Shown here in pieces: positions 8,238 through 19,100 of a stretch of DNA of 64,000 nucleotides. Numbering within the stretch: the first letter of the stretch is position 1; the number at the start of each line of letters is the position of its first letter. The stretch comes from Prevotella sp. GTDB taxonomy: Bacteria > Bacteroidota > Bacteroidia > Bacteroidales > Dysgonomonadaceae. The position numbers and the translations under genes are program-made. The notes under the pieces are model-generated. The model made no database searches and was not told the origin of the DNA. It worked only from the letters and a program-made list of their open reading frames with translations. The stretch covers positions 38,875-102,874 of the forward strand of contig JAITVV010000029.1 of assembly GCA_031285625.1 (NCBI GenBank), read 5' to 3'.

Positions 8238-10085
8238 ATGAATTACTTCAACTATAAAAGACGTTTGTCATCCGAAACCAGAATAGGAAATACTCCTCTT
8301 GGCGGAAATAATCCTATCCGGGTGCAATCGATGACTAATACCAATACAAACGATACTGAGGCTAGTGCCGAGCAGGTTATTAAAATAGTACAGGCCGGTG
8401 CCGATTATGTCCGCCTGACAGCTCAGGGTGTGCGTGAAGCTGAAAATCTGAAGAATATAAAAGATGTGGTAAGAGGGCAGGGATACAATACTCCTCTTAT
8501 TGCAGATATACACTTCAATCCGCGTGCGGCGGAATCTGCAGCCCGGATAGTGGAGAAAGTCCGGGTAAATCCGGGTAACTTTGTGGACAGGGTGAAAACT
8601 TTTGCTACATTCGAATATACTGACGAAGAATATGCTCAGGAAATAGACAAAATTAGAGCTAAGCTTGTTCCGTTAATCGATATATGTAAAGAGCATAAGA
8701 CCGCGATTCGTATAGGTGTGAATCACGGCTCCTTATCAGACCGTATTATGAGCCGTTATGGCGATACCCCTGAGGGTATGGTGGAATCGTGTATGGAATT
8801 CCTGCATATATGTATTAATGAAGGTTTTAAGGATATTGTGATTTCTATGAAGACTTCCAATACTGTGGTTATGTCAAAAGCGGTACGGTTACTTATCGAC
8901 AGAATGGAGAAAGAGGGACTTAGTTTCCCTTTACACCTGGGTGTAACCGAGGCCGGGGATGGAGAAGATGGACGAATAAAGTCGGCAGTAGGTATTGGCT
9001 CTCTTCTTTCGGATGGGATAGGCGATACTATACGTGTCTCACTTAGCGAAGATCCGGAACTGGAGGTTCCGGTTGCCCGTAAGCTGGTGGCTTATATGAA
9101 ACAAAAGGAAAACCATCCTGAAATAATAGCCAAGGCAAGTGATAAATTCTCTCCTTTCTCTACTGATCGTAGAGAAACCTATGTAGTGGGTAATATTGGC
9201 GGTGATAGTGTACCTGTGGTAATATCCGACCGTTCGCATGGAAATTTTGAGCTGAATAGCCACTTCCTGCCTGATTATATATATGTAGGAAAAGAGCTGC
9301 CTGTTGGGGCTCCACGTGCGATACCTTCTATTATAGATATTGAAGGTTGGACTGAGGAAAAGAATACATATCCATTGTTTAATAGATCAAATTGGGAGAG
9401 GATCAAAGGTACAACTGTAGCTATTAAATTTCTTCAATTGTCTTATCCTGATCTGGATGATGGTATTATATCTCTATTGAAGGTAGATAAAACGATTGTT
9501 CTGATTATAGCCACTGATCATATTAATGGAGTCGGTGAGCAACGGGCACTTGTACACACACTGATGAATAATGATTGTGATACCCCGGTTGTTTTTTGCC
9601 GCCATTATACTGAGAATGAATCGGAAGATCTGCAGATAAAAGCCGGTGCGGACTTTGGAACCCTCTATCTTGATGGTTTTGGCAATGGTATTATGTTACA
9701 GAATGAAGGAGATATCTCGCAGAAGAATATAGATGCTTATATGTTTGGCATTTTGCAGGCATCACGTGTACGTACCAGCAAAACAGAATATATTTCGTGT
9801 CCTAGCTGTGGACGTACCTTATTTGATTTGCAGACCACCGTTGCTTTAGTAAAGGGAGCTACTTCACATCTGAAGCACCTTAAGATAGGTGTGATGGGTT
9901 GTATTGTAAATGGTCCAGGCGAAATGGCTGATGCCGATTATGGCTATGTAGGTGCTGAAAGAGGCAAAATCTCTTTATACAAGAAGAAGAATCTTATAGA
10001 TAAGAATATCCCGTCGGAAGAAGCGGTAGAGAGGCTTGTTCAACTGATAAAAGATAATGGAGACTGGGTGGAACCGGAAAACTGA
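8238..10085 (+). CDS. ispG: 4-hydroxy-3-methylbut-2-enyl diphosphate synthase (flavodoxin/ferredoxin dependent), long form
   Basis: IspG (GcpE) converts MEcPP to HMBPP, the penultimate step of the MEP isoprenoid pathway, using a 4Fe-4S cluster. At 615 residues this is the three-domain form found in Bacteroidetes, chlamydiae and plants. The N-terminal TIM barrel opens with VQSMTNT and TGxD-like segments and includes ADIHFNP. A middle insertion domain runs from about 265 to 500. The C-terminal cluster domain carries Cys521 and Cys524 (CPSCGRT), Cys555 (GCIVNGPGE) and Glu562. All ligands are present. dxs, the first enzyme of the same pathway, is also in this window at 51.9-53.8 kb. Confidence 0.97.
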   Translation: MNYFNYKRRLSSETRIGNTPLGGNNPIRVQSMTNTNTNDTEASAEQVIKIVQAGADYVRLTAQGVREAENLKNIKDVVRGQGYNTPLIADIHFNPRAAESAARIVEKVRVNPGNFVDRVKTFATFEYTDEEYAQEIDKIRAKLVPLIDICKEHKTAIRIGVNHGSLSDRIMSRYGDTPEGMVESCMEFLHICINEGFKDIVISMKTSNTVVMSKAVRLLIDRMEKEGLSFPLHLGVTEAGDGEDGRIKSAVGIGSLLSDGIGDTIRVSLSEDPELEVPVARKLVAYMKQKENHPEIIAKASDKFSPFSTDRRETYVVGNIGGDSVPVVISDRSHGNFELNSHFLPDYIYVGKELPVGAPRAIPSIIDIEGWTEEKNTYPLFNRSNWERIKGTTVAIKFLQLSYPDLDDGIISLLKVDKTIVLIIATDHINGVGEQRALVHTLMNNDCDTPVVFCRHYTENESEDLQIKAGADFGTLYLDGFGNGIMLQNEGDISQKNIDAYMFGILQASRVRTSKTEYISCPSCGRTLFDLQTTVALVKGATSHLKHLKIGVMGCIVNGPGEMADADYGYVGAERGKISLYKKKNLIDKNIPSEEAVERLVQLIKDNGDWVEPEN

Positions 10086-10090
10086 TAATT

Positions 10091-10116
10091 AAAGAGGAGC
10101 AAATAGCTCCTTTTTA
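10091..10116. terminator. Terminator between ispG and the convergent lipoprotein gene
   Basis: AAAGAGGAGC and GCTCCTTTTT form a 10-bp stem with one mismatch and a 5-base loop, and the T-run is part of the stem. It lies 5 bp after the ispG stop. Confidence 0.75.
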
Positions 10117-10130
10117 ATTTATATAGTATC

Positions 10131-11207
10131 TCACTTCAGCTGTAATCCCTTTATCACTTTTTGTATTTCGGCTTCTTTGTTGATTTTGTAATCATTATCC
10201 AGATACGCTATCTTGTCGTTTTTGTCAATAATTACAGTAATTCTGTTACAGTATCCTACGGGATTATATGCCCCAAAAGCTGAAGCAATCGAATAATCCG
10301 CATCATTTATATATTGTATATGATGTGTACCAAGGACAGCTTTCCAGTTATTCAATATTTCGGGAGTAGATTCGGATATGGCATAATATCTTACACCCGG
10401 ATTATTTAGTTGTATCTTGTCTAAAGATGATATTTGTATAGCACACGACATCATAGACAGGCGTTCCATTGAAATCCTTCTTGCCATATTGTTCACGTCG
10501 AATACTCCGCTATATGCTGCCGGATAGAATGTAAGAACGCGTATACCATCATTGATCCCTTTTTTAAGAATAATATCCGGAGCCTGATCTCCTACTTTAA
10601 GATTGTTGTTATCGACCGGTCTTGGATAAGTCATGCCTAACAGCTCTTTAATTTTATATTCTAATGGTTTCAGATGTTCACCCTGACCTCGGTAATCATT
10701 ATCCCGCCAGACAATGTTATTATCTTTATCAAGTAGAAAGAGAACCGAGCTGTCATTATAATCATCGAAGGGAGTAATATTTAGTTTCGACAACAATTCC
10801 TCACTTGTATCTTTAATATGCATCCCTGTAGTATCGAAAAGGTTTATCAGTAAAGATTTTGTATTTCCAACACCTGATAATAAAGCCAGTTGTATACTTG
10901 CCTCACCTTCTGCAGTTGAATGATATTTCAGTTCATTATTACTTCCCGTCAGGATAATATCTATATCAGCTAAAGATCTGTCTTCAGGGTTAAAAGCAAG
11001 TTTTTGTACAAAGTAGTTTTTAAAGGCTTGGACAATCATCGAGGCATATTCTGTAGAGTCGGATACAGACGGCATAAAAACAATGATTTTGGGTTTTCCC
11101 GAATTTTCCAATCCGTCTTCAATTTCAGCGACCGGAAACTTTTCATATCCTTTGCAGGAAACTGTTAATAGGAATAAGGTTGATAGAATAATTACTAATC
11201 TGCCCAT
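10131..11207 (-). CDS. Peroxiredoxin-like lipoprotein lacking the usual peroxidatic cysteine
   Basis: 358 residues with a lipobox (TVSC, Cys18). The C-terminal ~160 residues look like an AhpC/TSA peroxiredoxin: entry VGDQAPDIILK, then LTFYPAAYSGVF, then YYAISESTPEILNNW and a DADYSIASAFGAYNP segment, with DKNDKIAYLDNDYK near the end. In active family members the segment after YPAA(F/Y)TG carries the peroxidatic Cys; here that residue is Phe (codon TTC). A Cys does occur about 20 residues later (MMSCAIQI). The N-terminal half may be a second, degenerate thioredoxin-like fold (KIIVFMPSVSD, FLLDKDNNIVWRDNDYRG). It may be a binding or signalling relative rather than a peroxidase. Confidence 0.7.
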   Translation of the reverse strand: MGRLVIILSTLFLLTVSCKGYEKFPVAEIEDGLENSGKPKIIVFMPSVSDSTEYASMIVQAFKNYFVQKLAFNPEDRSLADIDIILTGSNNELKYHSTAEGEASIQLALLSGVGNTKSLLINLFDTTGMHIKDTSEELLSKLNITPFDDYNDSSVLFLLDKDNNIVWRDNDYRGQGEHLKPLEYKIKELLGMTYPRPVDNNNLKVGDQAPDIILKKGINDGIRVLTFYPAAYSGVFDVNNMARRISMERLSMMSCAIQISSLDKIQLNNPGVRYYAISESTPEILNNWKAVLGTHHIQYINDADYSIASAFGAYNPVGYCNRITVIIDKNDKIAYLDNDYKINKEAEIQKVIKGLQLK

Positions 11208-11363
11208 AATTATATTTTTTAATTATAGCGTAAATCTACATATAAGAAATATTTTTATCTGAGCAGAATGGGTGAGTCGCATATATGAAATGGTGAACTA
11301 AGTATTAAAAGTTATAAAGGATAATTCCTTAGATTTATCTATTATAGGTTAACGTTATCGAAT

Positions 11364-11412
11364 AAAAAGTAACACTGAAAACTATATAAAAGTGTCACTT
11401 TTGTCACTTTTT
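11364..11412 (+). repeat. Composite AAAAAGTRACA element, copy 1
   Basis: AAAAAGTAACACTG, then about 20 A/T-rich bases, then GTGTCACTTTTGTCACTTTTT. The right part is a tandem of GTCACTTTT units; the left is the same half-site inverted. The same layout recurs at 46433-46485 and, on the other strand, at 54109-54159. It ends about 157 bp before the ATPase start and 84 bp before its -7 box. Confidence 0.65.
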
Positions 11413-11496
11413 ATGATGATCATTTAATAGATATATTACAGGCCATCGTAACAATAATTTAACCGGAATATATTCTGTTTTTATGTTAAATGAGTG

Positions 11497-11504
11497 TAAC
11501 TTTG
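11497..11504 (+). promoter_or_regulatory. -7 box for the Ca2+ ATPase gene
   Basis: TAACTTTG matches TAnnTTTG, 64 bp before the start codon. The -33 region is T-rich (CTGTTTTTATG) but has no clean TTTG. Confidence 0.5.
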
Positions 11505-11568
11505 TCTCTTTTTATATAACTATTATAGGTATTAAATCGTTAAACTGAGATATAAACAATATATAAGA

Positions 11569-14490
11569 ATGGAATCTAGGAAAAATTATACAGGCCTGAC
11601 GAACGCGCAGGTAAAAGCAAGTAGGCAAAAACATGGAATGAATATTCTGACTCCGCCAAAGAAAGAGCCTCTTTGGAAGCTTTTTTTGAAGAAGTTTGAA
11701 GATCCGATAATCCGTATCTTGCTTATTGCTGCGTTTTTGTCGCTGGGTATTTCCATTATACATAATGAATACATCGAGACTATCGGTATATTTTGTGCCA
11801 TTCTTTTGGCGACAGGTGTATCGTTCTGGTTTGAGATGGATGCCAATAAAAAGTTTGATGTCCTTAATCAGGTGAATGATGAGGATATGGTAATGGTGAT
11901 CCGTAACGGTAACGTAGGACAGGTTGCCAAGAAAGATATTGTTGTAGGGGATATCGTATTGTTAGAAATAGGTAATGAGGTGCCTGCTGATGGTGAATTA
12001 GTTGAGGCTGTATCTATGCAGATCGATGAATCTTGCCTGACGGGGGAGCTTAGTATTGACAAAACAATTGATCCCGAGCATTTTGAAGAAGGGGTGACAT
12101 ATCCGTCCAACTGGGTTTTGCGTGGAACAAAAGTAATCAATGGACACGGAGTTTTTGAAGTTCACAGGGTAGGAGATGCTACAGAGTTTGGCAAAGTTGC
12201 GGTAAAAGCTACAGAGAAGGTAGAAGGAGAAACTCCTTTAAATCGTCAGTTGGATTCGCTTGCTAAGTTTATTGGTGTAATCGGTTTGATACTTGCTATT
12301 CTGACTTTCTCAGTATTGGTTATTAAAGATGTAGTTCTTGACCCATATGTGCCTATCCAAAAAAGACAACTGGCGCTACTGGGTGCTGCCATGCTTGGGG
12401 TAGCGGTTGCTATGATCAAAGTCTGGTTACCTATTATATATGATGGACTGGAGTTATTAGGTAAAAATGCCAGGTTGCCGAAGTCTGTCAAAGAAGGCGG
12501 ATGGTTAAGGTGGCTGATAACAGGTGCGTTGACAACTGTGATTATTGCTTCTGTTGGTTATCTTTTTGGTGTAGATCCTCTGGATAGTAGTTCATGGATA
12601 AATTTGGATACCGCTACAGAGATATTGCAGGCTTTTATGGTAGCTGTAACATTGGTAGTTGTTGCTGTTCCTGAAGGATTGCCAATGAGCGTGACATTGA
12701 GCTTAGCCTTAAGTATGCGCCGTATGCTGAAGATGAATAATCTGGTGCGTAAAATGCATGCTGTGGAGACAATGGGTGCTACTACTGTTATTTGTACGGA
12801 CAAAACAGGGACGCTGACTCAGAACCAAATGCAGGTTGCCAGTACAAACTTTTATGGACTGGATAATCAACGCCTGACCGATAGCGAGATCAGCAGGCTG
12901 GTAATAGGAAATATATCGGTCAATTCAACTGCATTTCTTGATTTCTCAAATCCCGGAAAAACGGCAGCATTGGGAAATCCAACAGAAGGGGCATTATTAC
13001 TTTGGCTGAACAAGACAAAAATACTATATAGCAATATACGGAATAAAGAAAGAGTGATCGATCAGTTGCCGTTTTCTACCGAACGTAAGTTTATGGCAAC
13101 CTTTGTAGAATCTCCTAAGCTGAAACGGAAAGTGTTGTATGTAAAAGGTGCTCCTGAAGTTGTTCTTGGTAAATGTAAGACTGTGGCTACAGCTGAAGGA
13201 GAAGTGCCTGTTGCTGAGTACAAACAAATGATTGATGAGCAGCTTTTGCAATATCAGAATCAAGCGATGCGTACCCTCGGGTTTGCATATTTGTATATTG
13301 ATGGAAACTCGGAAAAAGCTCTGGAAGAATTAATAAATGGCGATCTTATATTTCTTGGAATTGCAGGTATTTCCGATCCTGTTCGTCCGGATGTTCCGGG
13401 CGCAGTAGAACAATGTCTGAATGCCGGAATTGGTGTGAAGATAGTAACCGGTGATACCTATGGTACAGCTAAAGAGATAGGGCGGCAAATAGGAATTTGG
13501 AATGATGAAGAGGATACTGACCGGAATATTATTGCAGGAATCGATTTTGAAGCACTATCAGATGGCGAAGCTTTTGACAGGGTAAGAGATTTGAAGATAA
13601 TGTGCCGTGCGCGTCCGACTGATAAACAACGCCTTGTCCATTTGTTAAAAAAGAATGGAGAAATTGTTGCTGTTACAGGCGATGGTACTAACGACGCTCC
13701 GGCTCTTAACTATGCCGATGTAGGTTTGTCGATGGGTTCAGGTACCTCGGTTGCAAAAGAGGCCAGTGATATCACTTTGCTAGACGATTCATTTAGCAGT
13801 ATTGCTACAGCTGTGATGTGGGGCAGGTCGCTGTATGAGAATATCCAGCGTTTCATGCTTTTCCAGTTAACCATCAATGTGGCAGCATTATTGATTGTAT
13901 TCCTTGGCTCTGTGTTTGGACAAGAATTACCATTGACAGTTACACAAATGTTATGGGTAAACCTTATAATGGATACATTTGCCGCAGGGGCTTTAGCTTC
14001 TTTGCCGCCTGATCCGAATGTGATGAACAATAAGCCAAGAAAGAACAGTGACTTTATTGTAACATCATCGATTGCAAGACATATTCTTATTACCGGGGTT
14101 ATATTTGTCATTTTCCTTCTGGGTATGATGTATTACTTTGCAAATCCGGATCATTTGAATTCTTTCTTTAGTTATATAGCCGAAGGTGAAAGAGAGCGTT
14201 ATTTCTTATCATATTTCTTCACAGTATTTGTATTACTCCAGTTCTGGAATATGTTTAATGCTAAGGCTTATGGTACAGGTAAATCTGCTTTTGCCGGATT
14301 GAGTAAGAGTGCCGGTTTTGAGATTGTTGCATTGATTATTCTTATAGGGCAAGTGTTAATCGTTACTTTTGGTGGTGATGTATTCCGTACTGCACCACTC
14401 ACAATACAAGACTGGGGTATTATTATAGGAGGTACATCCTTTGTATTGTGGATAGGAGAGATAGTGAGACTGATAAAAAGAAGAAGGTGA
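11569..14490 (+). CDS. P-type cation ATPase, PMCA/SERCA-like Ca2+ transporter
   Basis: 973 residues. Membrane helices 1-2 lie at about 47-90. The actuator domain has CLTGE (156-160), the membrane motif PEGLP is at 368-372 (Ca2+-type ATPases), and the phosphorylation motif DKTGTLT at 411-417 has Asp411 as acceptor. KGAPE follows in the nucleotide domain, then the hinge TGDGTNDAPAL and six C-terminal helices. It exports Ca2+ or a similar cation at the expense of ATP. Between helix 3 and the PEGLP helix there is an additional hydrophobic stretch (about 265-335) not usual in this family. Isolated gene with its own promoter region and terminator. Confidence 0.92.
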   Translation: MESRKNYTGLTNAQVKASRQKHGMNILTPPKKEPLWKLFLKKFEDPIIRILLIAAFLSLGISIIHNEYIETIGIFCAILLATGVSFWFEMDANKKFDVLNQVNDEDMVMVIRNGNVGQVAKKDIVVGDIVLLEIGNEVPADGELVEAVSMQIDESCLTGELSIDKTIDPEHFEEGVTYPSNWVLRGTKVINGHGVFEVHRVGDATEFGKVAVKATEKVEGETPLNRQLDSLAKFIGVIGLILAILTFSVLVIKDVVLDPYVPIQKRQLALLGAAMLGVAVAMIKVWLPIIYDGLELLGKNARLPKSVKEGGWLRWLITGALTTVIIASVGYLFGVDPLDSSSWINLDTATEILQAFMVAVTLVVVAVPEGLPMSVTLSLALSMRRMLKMNNLVRKMHAVETMGATTVICTDKTGTLTQNQMQVASTNFYGLDNQRLTDSEISRLVIGNISVNSTAFLDFSNPGKTAALGNPTEGALLLWLNKTKILYSNIRNKERVIDQLPFSTERKFMATFVESPKLKRKVLYVKGAPEVVLGKCKTVATAEGEVPVAEYKQMIDEQLLQYQNQAMRTLGFAYLYIDGNSEKALEELINGDLIFLGIAGISDPVRPDVPGAVEQCLNAGIGVKIVTGDTYGTAKEIGRQIGIWNDEEDTDRNIIAGIDFEALSDGEAFDRVRDLKIMCRARPTDKQRLVHLLKKNGEIVAVTGDGTNDAPALNYADVGLSMGSGTSVAKEASDITLLDDSFSSIATAVMWGRSLYENIQRFMLFQLTINVAALLIVFLGSVFGQELPLTVTQMLWVNLIMDTFAAGALASLPPDPNVMNNKPRKNSDFIVTSSIARHILITGVIFVIFLLGMMYYFANPDHLNSFFSYIAEGERERYFLSYFFTVFVLLQFWNMFNAKAYGTGKSAFAGLSKSAGFEIVALIILIGQVLIVTFGGDVFRTAPLTIQDWGIIIGGTSFVLWIGEIVRLIKRRR

Positions 14491-14498
14491 TGATTAAT

Positions 14499-14525
14499 AA
14501 AGGGGCTACAAAGGTAGCCCTTTTG
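14499..14525 (+). terminator. Terminator after the Ca2+ ATPase gene
   Basis: AAAGGGGCTAC and GTAGCCCTTTT form an 11-bp stem with one G-T pair and a 4-base loop, ending in T residues. Confidence 0.8.
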
Positions 14526-14598
14526 AAACCTATGTTAAAAAAATATTACTTTCTATACCTTTTTCTTTATTTATACCTTTTGGTTCGCTAAAAATTCG

Positions 14599-14606
14599 TA
14601 TATTTG
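14599..14606 (+). promoter_or_regulatory. -7 box for guaB
   Basis: TATATTTG matches TAnnTTTG, 32 bp before the ATG. A TTTG at 14579-14582 could be the -33 element, but its spacing (16 bp) is short. Confidence 0.6.
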
Positions 14607-14616
14607 CGCGCAATAA

Positions 14617-16113
<1,497 letters not shown>

Positions 16114-16131
16114 GATTTAATATAACATTAT

Positions 16132-16167
16132 AATAAGTGCGGCTACCTGTAGGTAGCCGCACTTATT
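16132..16167. terminator. Strong bidirectional terminator
   Basis: A perfect 16-bp stem, AATAAGTGCGGCTACC with GGTAGCCGCACTTATT, and a 4-base loop (TGTA). It is A-rich at the left base and T-rich at the right. It serves guaB and the convergent secreted phosphoesterase gene. Confidence 0.9.
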
Positions 16168-16183
16168 TATTGGAATTGTAAGA

Positions 16184-19100
16184 TTACTCTATCAGTATTT
16201 TACGGGTTACTTTTTCGCCTTTATATGTCAGTTCAACTATATATATGCCTTTATTCAAATTACGCATAGATATGGTTCCTGTCTTATTTTTCTCCATAGC
16301 TATCAGCCTTCCGCTTATATCCCATAGACAAACAGTATCGAGCATAATATCGGTGGTAATTTCAATAGAATTGTTATCTGAAATAATGGTGTACTGTGAG
16401 GCATCGTTCTCTTTCCCATCTTTCAGGCTAGGATAGGTATAATTAACAACAAAAGTATGATTGTTCAGATCTAATGTTACAGTGTAATCATTCTTTTCTG
16501 CTATAATGAACCTGTAATCACCCTTATAGTCATTTGTAATCTGGTGTGTAGTCCCGATTTTTATTGCTTCATTTTTAGCAGGTACTGGAACTAAAGAATT
16601 CCATGTATTTAAGCGTGTGATAAACTTAATGTGCCCGGCTTTAAGGGTTCCCTTCCATTGATATATACGGTCTTGCAATTTACTTAATGGCATAGCTGCA
16701 TTGTTGTGCCAGCCTGTTGGCGTGGCATCACCGATAATATAAATATCGGCATCACTATCATCTTTGTCTACAAACATTATATTCTCATTCAGATCTACGC
16801 GAATGGTATAGTTACCTGCATCAAGCAAAACGAAACGATAATCTCCTTGATAATTATCTGAGACATAATGCTTGTACTCAGGTATTATAGTCTCATGTGC
16901 TTTTTTGGCTGGTACAATTGAATTCCATGTGCCTAACTGAGTTATAAATTTGAAATGTCCTGCTTTTAGATATCCGCTCCATGTAAATACTCCTGTTGAT
17001 TCTTTTACCATTGGCGTGGCTTTAGTATTATACCAGCCGTTTGGAGTTGCATCTCCAACCAGATATAGTGGGATGTTTTCTTTATTCTCGATGACTTTTA
17101 CTGTCCAGTTTTTGGTATCAACAAATACGGAGCAGTTCATGTCTTTTACTATATTGAATTTATAATCTCCACTAATTGCATTTGTGATATTTACATCATA
17201 AATGCTTCCGGATTCTATGTTTTTTGTTGCAATCGGGTTAACAGATGGATCCCATGTATTTTTTCGAAGTAAAAATTTCATCTCTCCCTTTTTTAAGAAA
17301 CCTGTCCAAACGAATATTCCATTTTCTTGTTTGGTCATTACTTCCGGATTTATATTGGTCCATCCGCATGGGGCTGCACTTCCTACCATATACAGATCTG
17401 AGCAATCCATATCTTTTGCCGATCCTGTCAGTGGCTCGGATTTATTGGTTTTATGATCAAGATTGTTTGGATAGAATGAATCAATCGCTGAAACTTTTAT
17501 CAAGTAGTCAGAATAAACTCCTTTTAGGTTTTTAATAGTTAAGGATAATGTCTTTGGGGTTGCACTGCCAAAGAAGAACTGCGAAAAAACATTCACTTTC
17601 TGCTCTCTTGCCCCATTTTTGTTCATCAGTTCTACTAAATAGTGATGTACCAAGTCGTCGTCTTTTGCCTGAGGAAAGGTGACCTTGAAAGAATTATTTT
17701 GTATTTCATCTATTATAAGTTTGTCTGTAGATGCAAAATAAGGAACTTCTCCACCATTTCTATTACTTGTGTAAGTAAATGTAGATCCGTCATGAGGAGC
17801 TTTTATTGTCCAGGGTTTCTTTATTGGTTCATTCCTTGTAAAGTTGATTCTGTTTACAATTACGTCTTTCTTATCATTTACCGAAACGATACATCCCTCC
17901 GCAATATTTAATGATTCGCTGAAGTGACGGTCACTATTAGTTGGTAATAAACCATCTTCGATATTAGTAGCGGCTAGATTGCCATCATGTACGGATGTGA
18001 AGTATTTCTGATATATGCATCTTTCGTCTCCCAATGGATAATGAGAGTGTCCTGAGAATAAAACTATTTGGGGATATTTTTTACAAATTTCCTTCATCGC
18101 TTCCGTATTATTTGCCCGGCTCTCTGTTCCCGGTTCAATCCTATAAGATCCATAAACTGTATGCGTGAGAGGGACATGCATAAATACGAAGATCGGCTTA
18201 CCCGGATATTCTTTGCTGGCTTTTTCTAATGCCGCTTTTAGAAAGTTTTTGGATGTTGATTGATAAATATATATTTGATTATTTGCTTCGGAGCCATCAA
18301 GACTGACCGTAATAAACGGATAACCTTTTATATCAATAAATTGATTGAGTCTTTGTCCCATTACTCCTTTAAATACGCTGCCGTTACCTTCCCACCAGTC
18401 GTGATTTCCCATCATGAAATAAACATTGGTTTCAGGGCTAAGGGGAGAAAAAGCACTCAATGCATTTTGTAACTGATCTTTTCGCCCGTTATCAGCTACA
18501 TCCCCTACAACAAAAACTGCATCCAACTGTTTTTCTTTAAGCACTTCCACTGCATTTGGCAGTCTGTTTGTCCAACCGGTTCTTCCTACATGGATATCGG
18601 ACATAACAGCAAAACGCGGATATTCATTCACTTCAGGCAGTGTAATACCAAGTTCGTGCTGTACTTTCTGTTGGAATTCATTAATGGCTTCCTCTGTCGT
18701 GTTTAATGAGTTCATCAAATCCCAGCCTTCCACCTTATAAGGCATCGCTAACTCCTTGTTAGGATATTCATTTAGTGTTTTAGTTAGTATGGTATTTAAT
18801 CTGTCAACATTTGAGAGGGCTTTTCGTCTAGAGATTTGTATATACAAATTCTCTATATCTGAGGCAGAAAGGGCAGTGCTGTACATTCTTACCACTGCGA
18901 TTTCACCTGTAAACTCTCGCTGTATAGCATTACTGCCACTAACATCACCACCTATTGCAAGCCATTGACTGGAGACTGTTGGCGATAATCTCAACTTCCC
19001 GACGTTAGAAAGGTTATCGATATTTACTCCGTCATAATATGCTTTCAGGTTATTTCCATCATAAGTATAAATAATATGATGATAGTCTGATTTTATATCT

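Larger units (their letters stand above)
11208..11568. other. 361-bp intergenic region, divergent promoters
   Basis: It separates the peroxiredoxin-like lipoprotein (minus) from the Ca2+ ATPase (plus). It holds the composite AAAAAGTRACA element (11364-11412) and a -7 box (11497-11504). I see no open reading frame worth calling and no RNA gene. Confidence 0.6.

Noticed and set aside
8048-8257. 69-codon open frame upstream of ispG
   Set aside because: It overlaps the ispG promoter and start, has an A/T-driven composition and shows no recognisable features.
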